This document shows positions 34,909 through 45,771 of a stretch of DNA of 64,000 nucleotides, one piece after another. The notes under the pieces are model-generated. The model was not told the DNA's origin, ran no database searches, and saw nothing but the letters and a program-made list of their open reading frames with translations. Position 1 is the stretch's first letter. The number at the start of each line of letters is the position of its first letter. Origin of the DNA: SHWC01 sp050173345 (lineage in GTDB: Bacteria; Pseudomonadota; Alphaproteobacteria; UBA828); the NCBI GenBank assembly GCA_050173345.1, contig JBFXKW010000004.1, positions 210,660 through 274,659 of the forward strand, read 5' to 3'. The translations under genes and the position numbers were made by a program.

Positions 34909-37122
34909 ATGGAGCAGGGCCACGCCACGCCGCCCGCCGACGCGGCCGGTTCGACGACCGTGAGCGTGTTGCTGCCGCTCGCGCTCGACATCGCCTATGA
35001 CTATCGCGTGCCGGCCGGCATGGCACCTACGCCCGGCGCCATCGTCGAGGTGCCGCTCGGCTCGCGGCGGGTGGTTGGCGTGGTGTGGGGCACGGGTAGC
35101 GGCGGGGTCGCGCCCGCCAAGCTCAAGGACATCGCGGCCGTCCGCCCCGTGCCGCCGCTGCCCGAGAGCTTGCGCGCGCTGATCGACTGGGTGGCAGACT
35201 ACACGCTGGCGAGCCGCGGCGCGGTGCTGCGCATGGCGCTCAGCGTGCCCGCCGCGCTCGAGCCGCCGGCGCCGCGGCTCGGCTATGCGCGCGGCCCGGC
35301 ACGGCCCGACCGCCTCACCCCGGCGCGCGCCAAGGTGCTGGCGCTGCTCGACGGCGCGCCGCCGCTCGCCGCCGCCGACATCCGGCGCGAGACCGGGGTC
35401 GGCATGGCCGTCATCAAGGGGCTCGTCGAGGCCGGCGCGCTGGTCGAGGCCACGCTGCCGCGGGCAAAGGCGCGGTCGTTGCCGGATGCGAGCCTGCCTG
35501 GCCCGACGCTCACCACGGCGCAGATCGAGGCGGCAGCCGGGCTGATCGGCACGGTCAAGGCCGGCGGCTTCTCGGTCACCCTGCTCGACGGTGTGACCGG
35601 CTCGGGCAAGACCGAGGTCTATTTCGAGGCGATCTCGGCGGCGCTGAGCGCCGGAAAGCAGGCGCTCGTGCTGGTGCCCGAAATCGCGCTGACGCCGCAA
35701 TGGCGCGAACGCTTCCGCGCCCGTTTCGGCGCGGCGCCGGCCGAATGGCATTCCGAGCTCGGCGCCAAGACGCGGCGCGAGACCTGGCGCGGCGTCGCCG
35801 CCGGCGAGGCGCCGGTGGTGGTCGGCGCGCGCTCCGCCCTCTTCCTGCCCTTCCCGCGCCTCGGCCTGATCGTGGCCGACGAGGAGCACGACCAGGCCTT
35901 CAAGCAGGAGGACGGCGTGATCTACCAGGCGCGCGACATGGCGGTGGTGCGCGCGCGCTTCGAGGCCGCGCCCATCGTGCTCGCCTCGGCAACGCCCTCG
36001 CTCGAGAGCCTCGCCAATGTCGAGGCCGGGCGCTACCGCCACCTCTCCCTGCCGGAGCGGCATGGCGATGCCGAGCTGCCGACCATCGCGGCGATCGACC
36101 TCCGCCGCCACCCGCCGCCGCGTGGCGCCTGGCTCGCGCCCCCCTTGCGCGAGGCGCTGGCCCAGACCATCGCGGCCGGCGAGCAGGCGCTCCTCTTCCT
36201 CAACCGGCGCGGCTATGCGCCGCTCACGCTCTGCCGCGCCTGCGGCCACCGGCTCGAATGCCCGAACTGCACGACCTGGCTGGTCGAGCACCGGCTCGCC
36301 GGCCGGCTCGCCTGCCATCATTGCGGCTATCAGGCGGCCATACCCGAGGCCTGCCCGGCCTGCGGCGCGCTCGGCAAGCTCGCCGCCTGCGGCCCGGGCG
36401 TCGAGCGCCTGGCCGAGGAGGTCGCCGCGCTCTTCCCCGCGGCGCGCTACGAGCTCGCCACCAGCGACACCATCGCGACCGCGGCCGAAGCCGCCGCGCT
36501 GATCGGACGGATCGAAGCGGGCGGGGTCGATGTCCTGATCGGCACCCAGATCGTCGCCAAGGGCCATCATTTCCCGCTGCTGACGCTGGTCGGCGTGGTC
36601 GATGCCGATCTCGGCCTTGCCGGCGGCGATCTGCGCGCGGCCGAGCGCACCTTCCAGCTCCTGCAGCAAGTCTCGGGGCGCGCCGGGCGGGCCGACCGCC
36701 ACGGCCGCGTGTTCCTGCAAACCCATATGCCCGAGCACCCGGTGATGGCGGCGCTGGTCTCGGGCGACCGGGCGCGCTTCGTCGCCGAGGAATCGGCGGC
36801 GCGCAAGGTGCACGGCCTGCCACCCTATGGCCGGCTCGCCGCCGTGATCGTCTCGTCGCGCGACGAGCGCGCCGCCGCCGAGGTCGCCCGCGCACTCGCC
36901 CGCATCGCCCGCAAGGATCTCGGCCCCGACACCGCGATCGAGGTGTTCGGCCCAGCCGCCGCGCCGCTCGCCCTGCTGCGCGGCCGCCACCGCCAGCGCC
37001 TCCTGATCAAGGCGCCCAAGGAGGCGCGCCTCCAGCCGAGACTCAGGCGCTGGCTCGCCGCCTTGCCACGGCGCAGCGGGGTGACGCTTCAGGTCGATAT
37101 CGACCCCTACAGCTTCCTGTAG
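34909..37122 (+). CDS. priA: Primosomal protein N' (replication restart helicase PriA)
   Basis: PriA recognises stalled forks and reloads the replicative helicase. 737 residues: N-terminal DNA-binding domain (ALDIAYDYRVP), Walker A GVTGSGKTEVYF, Walker B ADEEHDQAFKQED, the zinc-binding cysteines CRACGHRLECPNC, CHHCGY and CPACGAL, and helicase motif VSGRAGRADRHGRVFLQT. It is divergent from the transaldolase-xerC pair; the first 15 residues are variable. Ends 25 nt from the convergent exported-protein gene. Confidence 0.95.
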   Translation: MEQGHATPPADAAGSTTVSVLLPLALDIAYDYRVPAGMAPTPGAIVEVPLGSRRVVGVVWGTGSGGVAPAKLKDIAAVRPVPPLPESLRALIDWVADYTLASRGAVLRMALSVPAALEPPAPRLGYARGPARPDRLTPARAKVLALLDGAPPLAAADIRRETGVGMAVIKGLVEAGALVEATLPRAKARSLPDASLPGPTLTTAQIEAAAGLIGTVKAGGFSVTLLDGVTGSGKTEVYFEAISAALSAGKQALVLVPEIALTPQWRERFRARFGAAPAEWHSELGAKTRRETWRGVAAGEAPVVVGARSALFLPFPRLGLIVADEEHDQAFKQEDGVIYQARDMAVVRARFEAAPIVLASATPSLESLANVEAGRYRHLSLPERHGDAELPTIAAIDLRRHPPPRGAWLAPPLREALAQTIAAGEQALLFLNRRGYAPLTLCRACGHRLECPNCTTWLVEHRLAGRLACHHCGYQAAIPEACPACGALGKLAACGPGVERLAEEVAALFPAARYELATSDTIATAAEAAALIGRIEAGGVDVLIGTQIVAKGHHFPLLTLVGVVDADLGLAGGDLRAAERTFQLLQQVSGRAGRADRHGRVFLQTHMPEHPVMAALVSGDRARFVAEESAARKVHGLPPYGRLAAVIVSSRDERAAAEVARALARIARKDLGPDTAIEVFGPAAAPLALLRGRHRQRLLIKAPKEARLQPRLRRWLAALPRRSGVTLQVDIDPYSFL

Positions 37123-37147
37123 GCGCAACGAAGCGGCCGGCCACGGG

Positions 37148-38152
37148 CTAATTCGCCCAGGCCACCGCCTGACCGAGCAGCGAGGCGAAATCGATGACGA
37201 GGCGGTTGCACTCGGTCTGGTCCACGCAGGGCAGCCCATAGCCGCGGAACTGCAGCCGCCCGTCGGGCGAGGCGATGCACGCGCCGGCCGCCGCCGCGCA
37301 TGAGAACACCACGGCATAGCCGCCGCCTGCCGCCTGATAGCCGATCGAGTTGCCGTCGATGTCGCCGGCCGCGAACCGCACGATGACGTCTGACTCGTCC
37401 GGGACCGACAGGCATCCGGCGCCGGCGCCGCACTCGCGGGCGAGCAGCGCGATCGCGCCCTCGGCGGTAACCGCTACGCCTCGTGTCGCCGGCAGGCCAG
37501 CGGCCGGCGCGGCCTCTCGATCGAGACGCTGATTGACCGGGCCGAGCATGGCCGCCATCGCGCGCTGGAACGGCGTCGGCCTATCCGGCTTCGCCTCCTC
37601 CTCCGGCACCGCCGCCGTTGCCGGCGCGCTCGCGAGCGCGATGAGCTCGGTGACGGCGGCCCGGATGTCGTCGCAGTGCTCGGGCCTGCAGCCGAAGCCG
37701 AAGCTCTTGCGCTCCCTGCCGCTCGGCCCGGCGTCGGGCGCGGCGCGGCGCTTCTGCAGCGCCTCCTCGATCGAATCGACGGTGACCACGATGCAGGCCC
37801 GGTCGCCCTTGCAGATCGACAAGACGCCATGGGCGGTCGCGTCCACGCCATACCGGGTCTCCCGGACCACGACGATGTCGCGCAGCGGGATCAGCGCGGT
37901 GAGCGGCGCGGTCTCGTCGACGTCGTCCACGTCGATGGCGAGCAGGCCGAGCGAGGGCTCGAAGGCGATCCGCCTGACTGTCTCCGTCTCGAACTCATGG
38001 CCCGAATAGCGGTAGCCCTCCGTGAGCGCGTTGAGCCGCGCCGCCGGCTCGCCCGCCCGGGACGGTCCGGCGGCCGCAGCCGGCGGCATTCCGGCCGCGA
38101 GCGCCGCCGCGAACAACGATACAAAAGGCACGAGATGACGCCAGCCCCGCAT
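37148..38152 (-). CDS. Exported protein of unknown function
   Basis: 334 residues with a clear signal peptide (basic MRGWRH start, hydrophobic core, AAAA cleavage region near residue 28). The mature part contains several cysteine pairs (ICKGDRAC, GCRPEHC, ECGAGAGC, SCAAAAGAC, CVDQTEC), so it is likely a periplasmic disulfide-bonded protein. No domain was recognised. An Ala/Pro/Glu-rich stretch around residues 175-190 probably links two parts. It stands alone between priA and the F1 ATPase operon. Confidence 0.75.
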   Translation of the reverse strand: MRGWRHLVPFVSLFAAALAAGMPPAAAAGPSRAGEPAARLNALTEGYRYSGHEFETETVRRIAFEPSLGLLAIDVDDVDETAPLTALIPLRDIVVVRETRYGVDATAHGVLSICKGDRACIVVTVDSIEEALQKRRAAPDAGPSGRERKSFGFGCRPEHCDDIRAAVTELIALASAPATAAVPEEEAKPDRPTPFQRAMAAMLGPVNQRLDREAAPAAGLPATRGVAVTAEGAIALLARECGAGAGCLSVPDESDVIVRFAAGDIDGNSIGYQAAGGGYAVVFSCAAAAGACIASPDGRLQFRGYGLPCVDQTECNRLVIDFASLLGQAVAWAN

Positions 38153-38377
38153 CGCCGCCCCCGGCCCGGCACCCCGGCCGCTCGGTTGACCACTTCGTCC
38201 AGCCTAGCAAACCGTGGGGAAGCGGAAAGCGGCATCCGACGCACGCCGGAGGATGCGATGGCGGAGCGCCCGCGGCGCATGGCCGCCCGCGATGCCCCCG
38301 CGTCGGCATCGGATCGGGGCCGTTTTGCTGGACTAAACCATTGAATGGTATCGATAACTTCATTACCTTCGGGGTTA

Positions 38378-38406
38378 TTGAACAGGCCCTGCGGTTGTGA
38401 TAGGTA
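38378..38406 (+). promoter_or_regulatory. Weak candidate promoter for atpHAGDC
   Basis: TTGAAC (38378-38383), 17-nt spacer, TAGGTA (38401-38406). The -10 is poor. A second pairing, TTGAAT at 38341 with TACCTT 17 nt on, is equally possible. The AT-rich patch at 38335-38385 stands out in the otherwise GC-rich 378-nt gap between 38153 and 38530, which holds no gene. Confidence 0.28.
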
Positions 38407-38530
38407 TCGCTCGCCTTTCGGGCGGGCGGGGCTGCCCAGGGGCCGTTGCTGCGGACATTTCCCCCAAAATCAGACGGCGGGCGCAGGCCGCGACGGCCGC
38501 GCCAATCGAGCCCCAGGGAGCATCAGAGCG

Positions 38531-39088
38531 GTGGCAGCTCAGGACACCGGCTTGTCCGGCCTCGCGAACCGGTACGCTGCGGCGTTGTTCGCGTTGGCCG
38601 ATGAACGCGGCGCGCTCGACGCCGTGGCCAGCGATCTCGACCGTATCCAGACCCTGATCGGCACCAGCGCCGATCTGCGCAGCCTGCTGCGCAGCCCGGT
38701 GTTGAGCCGGGCCGAGCAGGGCCGCGCGCTCGCCGCCGTGCTCGACCGGCTGGAGGTCAACCCGATCGTGAAGAACCTGGTCGGGCTGATGGCGAAGAAC
38801 CGCCGCCTGTTCGTGCTCGACAAGACGATCACGGCCTATCGCGAGCGGCTCGCGCGCCATCGCGGCGAGGTGAGCGCCGAGGTCACCTCGGCGATCCCGC
38901 TCAAGCCCGAGCATCTCCAGGCCGTGCGTGAATCGCTCAAGCGGGTGGTCGGCCGCGATGTTACGCTCGACGTCAAGGTCGATCCCGCGCTGATCGGCGG
39001 GCTGATCGTCAGGGTCGGCTCGCGCATGCTCGACAATTCGCTGCGCACCAAGCTGCAGAACCTAGAACTCGCGTTGAAAGGGACGTGA
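38531..39088 (+). CDS. atpH: ATP synthase F1 delta subunit
   Basis: Peripheral-stalk subunit at the top of F1. About 185 residues from the GTG at 38531, which has AGGGAG 10 nt upstream and precedes the conserved ANRYAAALFALADE. RSPVLSRAEQ and the C-terminal VDPALIGGLIVRVGS are family signatures. The frame runs upstream to 38345 but that part is not delta-like. First gene of atpHAGDC; F0 genes are absent, as usual in alphaproteobacteria. Confidence 0.93.
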   Translation: MAAQDTGLSGLANRYAAALFALADERGALDAVASDLDRIQTLIGTSADLRSLLRSPVLSRAEQGRALAAVLDRLEVNPIVKNLVGLMAKNRRLFVLDKTITAYRERLARHRGEVSAEVTSAIPLKPEHLQAVRESLKRVVGRDVTLDVKVDPALIGGLIVRVGSRMLDNSLRTKLQNLELALKGT

Positions 39089-39090
39089 CG

Positions 39091-40620
<1,530 letters not shown>

Positions 40621-40668
40621 ATCGAAGAAGACGCCGACCAAAGCATGTCCGACGCGCTTCCTTCAGTC

Positions 40669-40803
40669 GTCATCGCCGGGCTTGACCCGCCTGCGGGGCC
40701 GAAGCCCCTTCGGCGCGGCGAAGGCCCGGCAATCCATGGTTCGGCGGCACGGGCCGTGCCGCACGACGATGGATGCCCGGGTCTTCGCCCGGGCATGACG
40801 GGT
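40669..40803. repeat. Palindromic repeat (family B) inside the atp operon
   Basis: A long imperfect hairpin cgccgggcttgacccg...gaaggcccggcaatcca (about 40674-40735, containing GGGGCCGAAGCCCC) and ATGCCCGGG-tcttcg-CCCGGGCAT (about 40772-40799). It lies between atpA and atpG, so any full-length atp transcript carries these hairpins; they could affect mRNA stability and subunit ratios. Confidence 0.8.
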
Positions 40804-40845
40804 GTTGGTTGTCGGGCGACGCGCGCGAGGAACTAGGAACCGGCG

Positions 40846-41739
40846 ATGCCAAGCCTCAAGAACCTTCGGATCAGGATCAACAGCGTCAAGCAGACGCGCA
40901 AGATCACCTCGGCGATGAAGCTGGTCGCCGCCTCCAAGCTGCGCCGCGCGCAGGAGGCCGCCGAATCGGCGAGGCCCTATGCCGAGCGGCTGGAGCGCAT
41001 GGTGGCCTCGCTCGCCGAGGCGATGGCGGGGCGCGCCGACGGCGATCCGCTCCTGGTCGGCACCGGCGCGACCAACAACCATCTGATCCTGGTGGCGACC
41101 GCCGATCGCGGCCTGTGTGGCGGCTTCAACTCCTCGATCGTGCGCGCGACGCGCCGGCGCGTCGCCGCCGAGCAGAAGGAAGGCAAGACGGTCAAGATCT
41201 TCACCGTTGGCCGCAAGGGACGCGAGCAGCTCGCGCGCGACTATGCCTCGCTCAATATCGAGCATGTGCAGGGGCTCGGCCGGCGCGGGCCGACCTATGA
41301 CGAGGCGACCCAGATCGCCGAGAAGCTCACCGCGCTCTACGCCGAAGGCGCCTTCGACACCTGCACGATCGTCTACAACCGCTTCAAGTCGGTGATCAGC
41401 CAGGAGGTCACCTTCCAGCAGCTCATCCCGTTCGCCGGCGGCGCGCCCAAGGACGCGGCGGAGGCCGAGGAGAAGAAGGACCTCGCGATCTACGAGTTCG
41501 AGCCCGAGGAGCAGGAGATCGTGACCGAGCTGCTGCCGCGCAACCTCGCGGTGCAGGTGTTCCGGGCGCTGCTCGAGAACGCCGCGAGCGAGCAGGGCGC
41601 CCGCATGACCGCGATGGACAACGCGACGCGCAACGCGGGTGATATGATTGATCGGCTGACGCTCAACTACAACCGCACGCGCCAAGCCGCGATCACCAAG
41701 GAACTCATCGAAATCGTCTCGGGCGCCGAGGCGCTCTAG
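40846..41739 (+). CDS. atpG: ATP synthase F1 gamma subunit
   Basis: Central rotor stalk. 297 residues: N-terminal helix PSLKNLRIRINSVKQTRKI and TSAMKLVAASKLRRAQ, the ATADRGLCGGFNSSI segment, and the C-terminal helix SEQGARMTAMDNATRNAGDM to the end. An insertion KDAAEAEEKKD around residues 203-213 is the loop typical of alphaproteobacterial gamma. Fourth subunit order in the operon is as expected (H-A-G-D-C). Confidence 0.96.
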   Translation: MPSLKNLRIRINSVKQTRKITSAMKLVAASKLRRAQEAAESARPYAERLERMVASLAEAMAGRADGDPLLVGTGATNNHLILVATADRGLCGGFNSSIVRATRRRVAAEQKEGKTVKIFTVGRKGREQLARDYASLNIEHVQGLGRRGPTYDEATQIAEKLTALYAEGAFDTCTIVYNRFKSVISQEVTFQQLIPFAGGAPKDAAEAEEKKDLAIYEFEPEEQEIVTELLPRNLAVQVFRALLENAASEQGARMTAMDNATRNAGDMIDRLTLNYNRTRQAAITKELIEIVSGAEAL

Positions 41740-41778
41740 AGGCAACACGCACTAATTCAGCCCACGGGAGCTCGTTTC

Positions 41779-43206
<1,428 letters not shown>

Positions 43207-43236
43207 GAACGGGCAGGATCGGGAAGGCGGCGTCCA

Positions 43237-43647
43237 ATGGCGGATACCTTTCAGTTCGAGCTGGTGGCGCCCGAGCGGCTGATCTACTCGGATCAGGCCG
43301 AGATGGTCGTGGTGCCGGGCTCGGAGGGCGAGTTCGGCGTGCTGCCGGGCCACTCGCCGCTGATCTCCGCGGTCCGGCCCGGTATCGTCGAGGTCTATGA
43401 ATACCCGGCGATCAAGTCCAAGGCGCGCTTCTTCGTCGCAGGCGGCTTCGCCGAGGTGACCGGCGAACGCTGCACCGTGCTCTCGAACGAGGCGATGCCG
43501 GTCGAGGAGATCGACAAGGAAGCCGCCCGCGAGCGGCTCGCCGAAGCCGAGCTTGCGCTCCGCGACGCACAGAGCGACGCCGAGAAGGCCAAGGCCGAGG
43601 CCGAGATCGCCGTGGTGCGCGCCATGATCGAGGCATCGGGCGGCTGA
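43237..43647 (+). CDS. atpC: ATP synthase F1 epsilon subunit
   Basis: Epsilon regulates ATPase activity and joins gamma to the c-ring. 136 residues: N-terminal beta-sandwich (FQFELVAPERLIYSDQA, VVVPGSEGEFGVLPGHSPL) and a C-terminal two-helix part that is Glu/Ala-rich. Last gene of the F1 operon. The 202-nt gap to the next gene has no evident terminator hairpin. Confidence 0.95.
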   Translation: MADTFQFELVAPERLIYSDQAEMVVVPGSEGEFGVLPGHSPLISAVRPGIVEVYEYPAIKSKARFFVAGGFAEVTGERCTVLSNEAMPVEEIDKEAARERLAEAELALRDAQSDAEKAKAEAEIAVVRAMIEASGG

Positions 43648-43782
43648 ACCCCGGCGGCACTACGCCGCTCTCCCCGAGTCGGTAATCCGCACGGCCTCGC
43701 GGCGTCTCCCGCCGTCTAACCCCATGAGCGGATTGGACGATCGATTGGCGCCGGGCGTTCTGTAATATCCGTCTCGCGCCGG

Positions 43783-43811
43783 CTTGTTCGATGGCGCTCG
43801 CTCGTTATATT
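43783..43811 (+). promoter_or_regulatory. Candidate promoter for the ferritin-like gene
   Basis: TTGTTC (43783-43788), 17-nt spacer, TATATT (43806-43811; 5/6 match). Transcription would start about 30 nt before the ATG at 43850, and GGAG lies 10 nt ahead of that ATG. Confidence 0.42.
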
Positions 43812-43849
43812 TTCTTGCAAAAGAAGCGGCGGGAACGGAGCAACAGCTC

Positions 43850-44671
43850 ATGGCGCACTGGACGCTGGAAGATATTCCCTGGGATCGCTTCGACCGCTCG
43901 AAGGTCGATCCCGAGATGGTGAAGGTTGCCAAGGCCGCCTGCATGGTCGAGCACCACAGCGCGGACTATGGCACTTACCTGTGCAACGTGTTCCCGGACG
44001 ATTCCGAGTTCTGCGCGGCCGCCAACACCTGGGCCGCGGAGGAAATCCAGCACGGCAAGGTGCTGCGCCGCTATGCCGAGCTGGCCGACCCCTCGTTCGA
44101 TTTCGAGGCGACGTTCGAGCGCTTCGTCGAGGGACACAAGATCGACGTGACGGCCGAAGCCTCGATCCGCGGCTCGCGCTGCGGCGAACTGGTGGCGCGC
44201 TGCGTGGTGGAGGTCGGTACCTCCGCCTATTACAGCGCGCTGCACGACGCCGCCGAGGAACCGGTGTTCCGCGAGATCTGCAAGCGCATCGCGGCCGACG
44301 AGTTCCGCCACTACAAGCTGTTCTACAGCAACATGAAGCGCTACCAGCGGATCGAGAAGGTCGGCATGCTGGCGCGCCTCAAGGTGGCGGCCGGACGGCT
44401 GTTCGAGAGCGCGGACGACGAGCTCGCCTATGCCTATCATTGCGGCTCCGGCGAGAGCCGTCCGTACGACCGCCGCCGCGCCACCGGAACCTATGCGGCG
44501 CACACCCTGCCGCTCTATCGCTACGAGCATGTCGAGCGCGGCTTCGGCATGACGCTCAAGGCGGTCGGCATCAAGCCGCAGGGCGTCGTCGGCAAGCTGC
44601 TGACGCGGCTCGCCTGGGCGGCGTTCCGGCGCTACGCCACCAGCATGCACCGCAAATACGCCCACGCCTGA
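43850..44671 (+). CDS. Ferritin-like diiron protein
   Basis: 273 residues. A complete set of four-helix diiron ligands is visible: Glu34, Glu65-X2-His68 (EEIQHG), Glu121 and Glu151-X2-His154 (DEFRHY). The spacing fits a ferritin/rubrerythrin-like fold acting as a diiron oxygenase, oxidase or iron-handling protein. The last 70 residues, basic with aromatic residues, lie outside the fold and could touch membrane or nucleic acid. The ATG at 43850 is chosen over the upstream frame start because of GGAG 10 nt ahead. Its stop overlaps the next gene's start (TGATG), so the two likely act together. The specific reaction is unknown. Confidence 0.78.
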   Translation: MAHWTLEDIPWDRFDRSKVDPEMVKVAKAACMVEHHSADYGTYLCNVFPDDSEFCAAANTWAAEEIQHGKVLRRYAELADPSFDFEATFERFVEGHKIDVTAEASIRGSRCGELVARCVVEVGTSAYYSALHDAAEEPVFREICKRIAADEFRHYKLFYSNMKRYQRIEKVGMLARLKVAAGRLFESADDELAYAYHCGSGESRPYDRRRATGTYAAHTLPLYRYEHVERGFGMTLKAVGIKPQGVVGKLLTRLAWAAFRRYATSMHRKYAHA

Positions 44672-45234
44672 TGGCGAGCGCGCCGCCCCGCGCGGCGCGG
44701 GCCGAAATGTCCGAATCCCTGCATCAGATCAACGTGACGATCTCGAACGAGGAAGATCGGCTGCTGCTGCGCGTCTCGACCACCGCCAAGCACGAATACC
44801 GGCTGTGGCTGACCCGCCGCTTCCTCCGCGCGCTGTGGGAGCTGCTGATCAAGGCGGTGGAGCGGCACGCGGGCGCGCACGCGCAGGGCGACGACGAGGT
44901 GCGCAAGGCGCTGATCTCGTTCCAGCACGAGGCCGCCGTCAAGGGCGCCGACTTCAAGACCGCCTATACGGCCGCGGAGTTCGACGCGCCCTTCGGCGAG
45001 ACGCCCGTGCTGGTCACCGGCGTGCAGCTCAAGGCCGGGCGCGGCGGCAATTTCGAGATGACGCTGCAGACCATCGACGACCGCTCGGTCTCGGTGCGGC
45101 TCGACGCCAAGCTGCTGCACTCGCTGTGCAGCATCCTCGCCACCGCGGCGAAGAAGGCGGATTGGGGCCTCGACCTCAGGATCGGCGCGCCGCTCGGCGC
45201 GGCCAAGTCGCCCGAGGGCGCACAGGTTCACTGA
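44671..45234 (+). CDS. Conserved-looking protein of unknown function coupled to the ferritin-like gene
   Basis: 187 residues from the overlapping ATG at 44671, or 175 from the ATG at 44707. It begins the core at QINVTISNEEDRLLLRVST and contains KHEYRLWLTRRFLRALWELL, then a beta-rich second half (GVQLKAGRGGNFEMTLQTI, SVRLDAKLLHSLCSIL). No domain was recognised, and there is no signal peptide or membrane segment. Translational coupling points to a role alongside the diiron protein. It ends 12 nt from the convergent rppH. Confidence 0.72.
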   Translation: MASAPPRAARAEMSESLHQINVTISNEEDRLLLRVSTTAKHEYRLWLTRRFLRALWELLIKAVERHAGAHAQGDDEVRKALISFQHEAAVKGADFKTAYTAAEFDAPFGETPVLVTGVQLKAGRGGNFEMTLQTIDDRSVSVRLDAKLLHSLCSILATAAKKADWGLDLRIGAPLGAAKSPEGAQVH

Positions 45235-45246
45235 GCGCTGACGCGC

Positions 45247-45771
45247 TCAGAATTTCTTCGCACTCTCCAGATAGGGCGCGAACTCGCCGAGCACGGCTTC
45301 GTAGAGCGGCCGCTTGAACGGCACGATCGTCTCGATCAGCTCGGCCGGGCGGGCCCAGCGCCAGGTCTGGAATTCCTGGTGGGCGGTCTCGACGTCGATG
45401 TCACGGTCGCGCCCGAGGAAGCGCGCGGCGTACCATTTCTGCTCCTGGCCGCGATAGCGCCCACCCCAGACCTCGTCCATCAGGGCGTCCGGCAGGTCGT
45501 AGCGCAGCCAGTCGCGGCTCTCGGCGATCAGCTCGACCAGCGCCGGCCTGATGCCGGTCTCCTCCTCGAGCTCGCGCAAGGCCGCGGCGTCAGCCGCCTC
45601 GTCCTTGTCGATGCCGCCCTGCGGCATCTGCCAGGCCTCGTGAAAGCGGTCGATGCGCTGCCCGGCGAAGACGAGCCCCGCCGGGTTGATCAGCACGATG
45701 CCGACGCCGCGCCGATAGGGCCGCCGGGCGGGCGGCAGCCTGCGCGGCGGCCTGTCGCGGCGCTTCGTCAT
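45247..45771 (-). CDS. rppH: RNA pyrophosphohydrolase RppH
   Basis: Removes pyrophosphate from mRNA 5' ends, starting RNase E-dependent decay. 174 residues with the family opening YRRGVGIVLINPAGLVFAGQ, WQMPQGGID, and the Nudix box ending RELEEETG (residues about 52-74). The YDLPDALMD and YRGQEQKWY blocks are RppH-specific. Basic N-terminus of 18 residues. Overlaps the upstream gene by ATGA and ends the gpmI-envC-ctpA-yibQ-rppH run. Confidence 0.94.
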   Translation of the reverse strand: MTKRRDRPPRRLPPARRPYRRGVGIVLINPAGLVFAGQRIDRFHEAWQMPQGGIDKDEAADAAALRELEEETGIRPALVELIAESRDWLRYDLPDALMDEVWGGRYRGQEQKWYAARFLGRDRDIDVETAHQEFQTWRWARPAELIETIVPFKRPLYEAVLGEFAPYLESAKKF

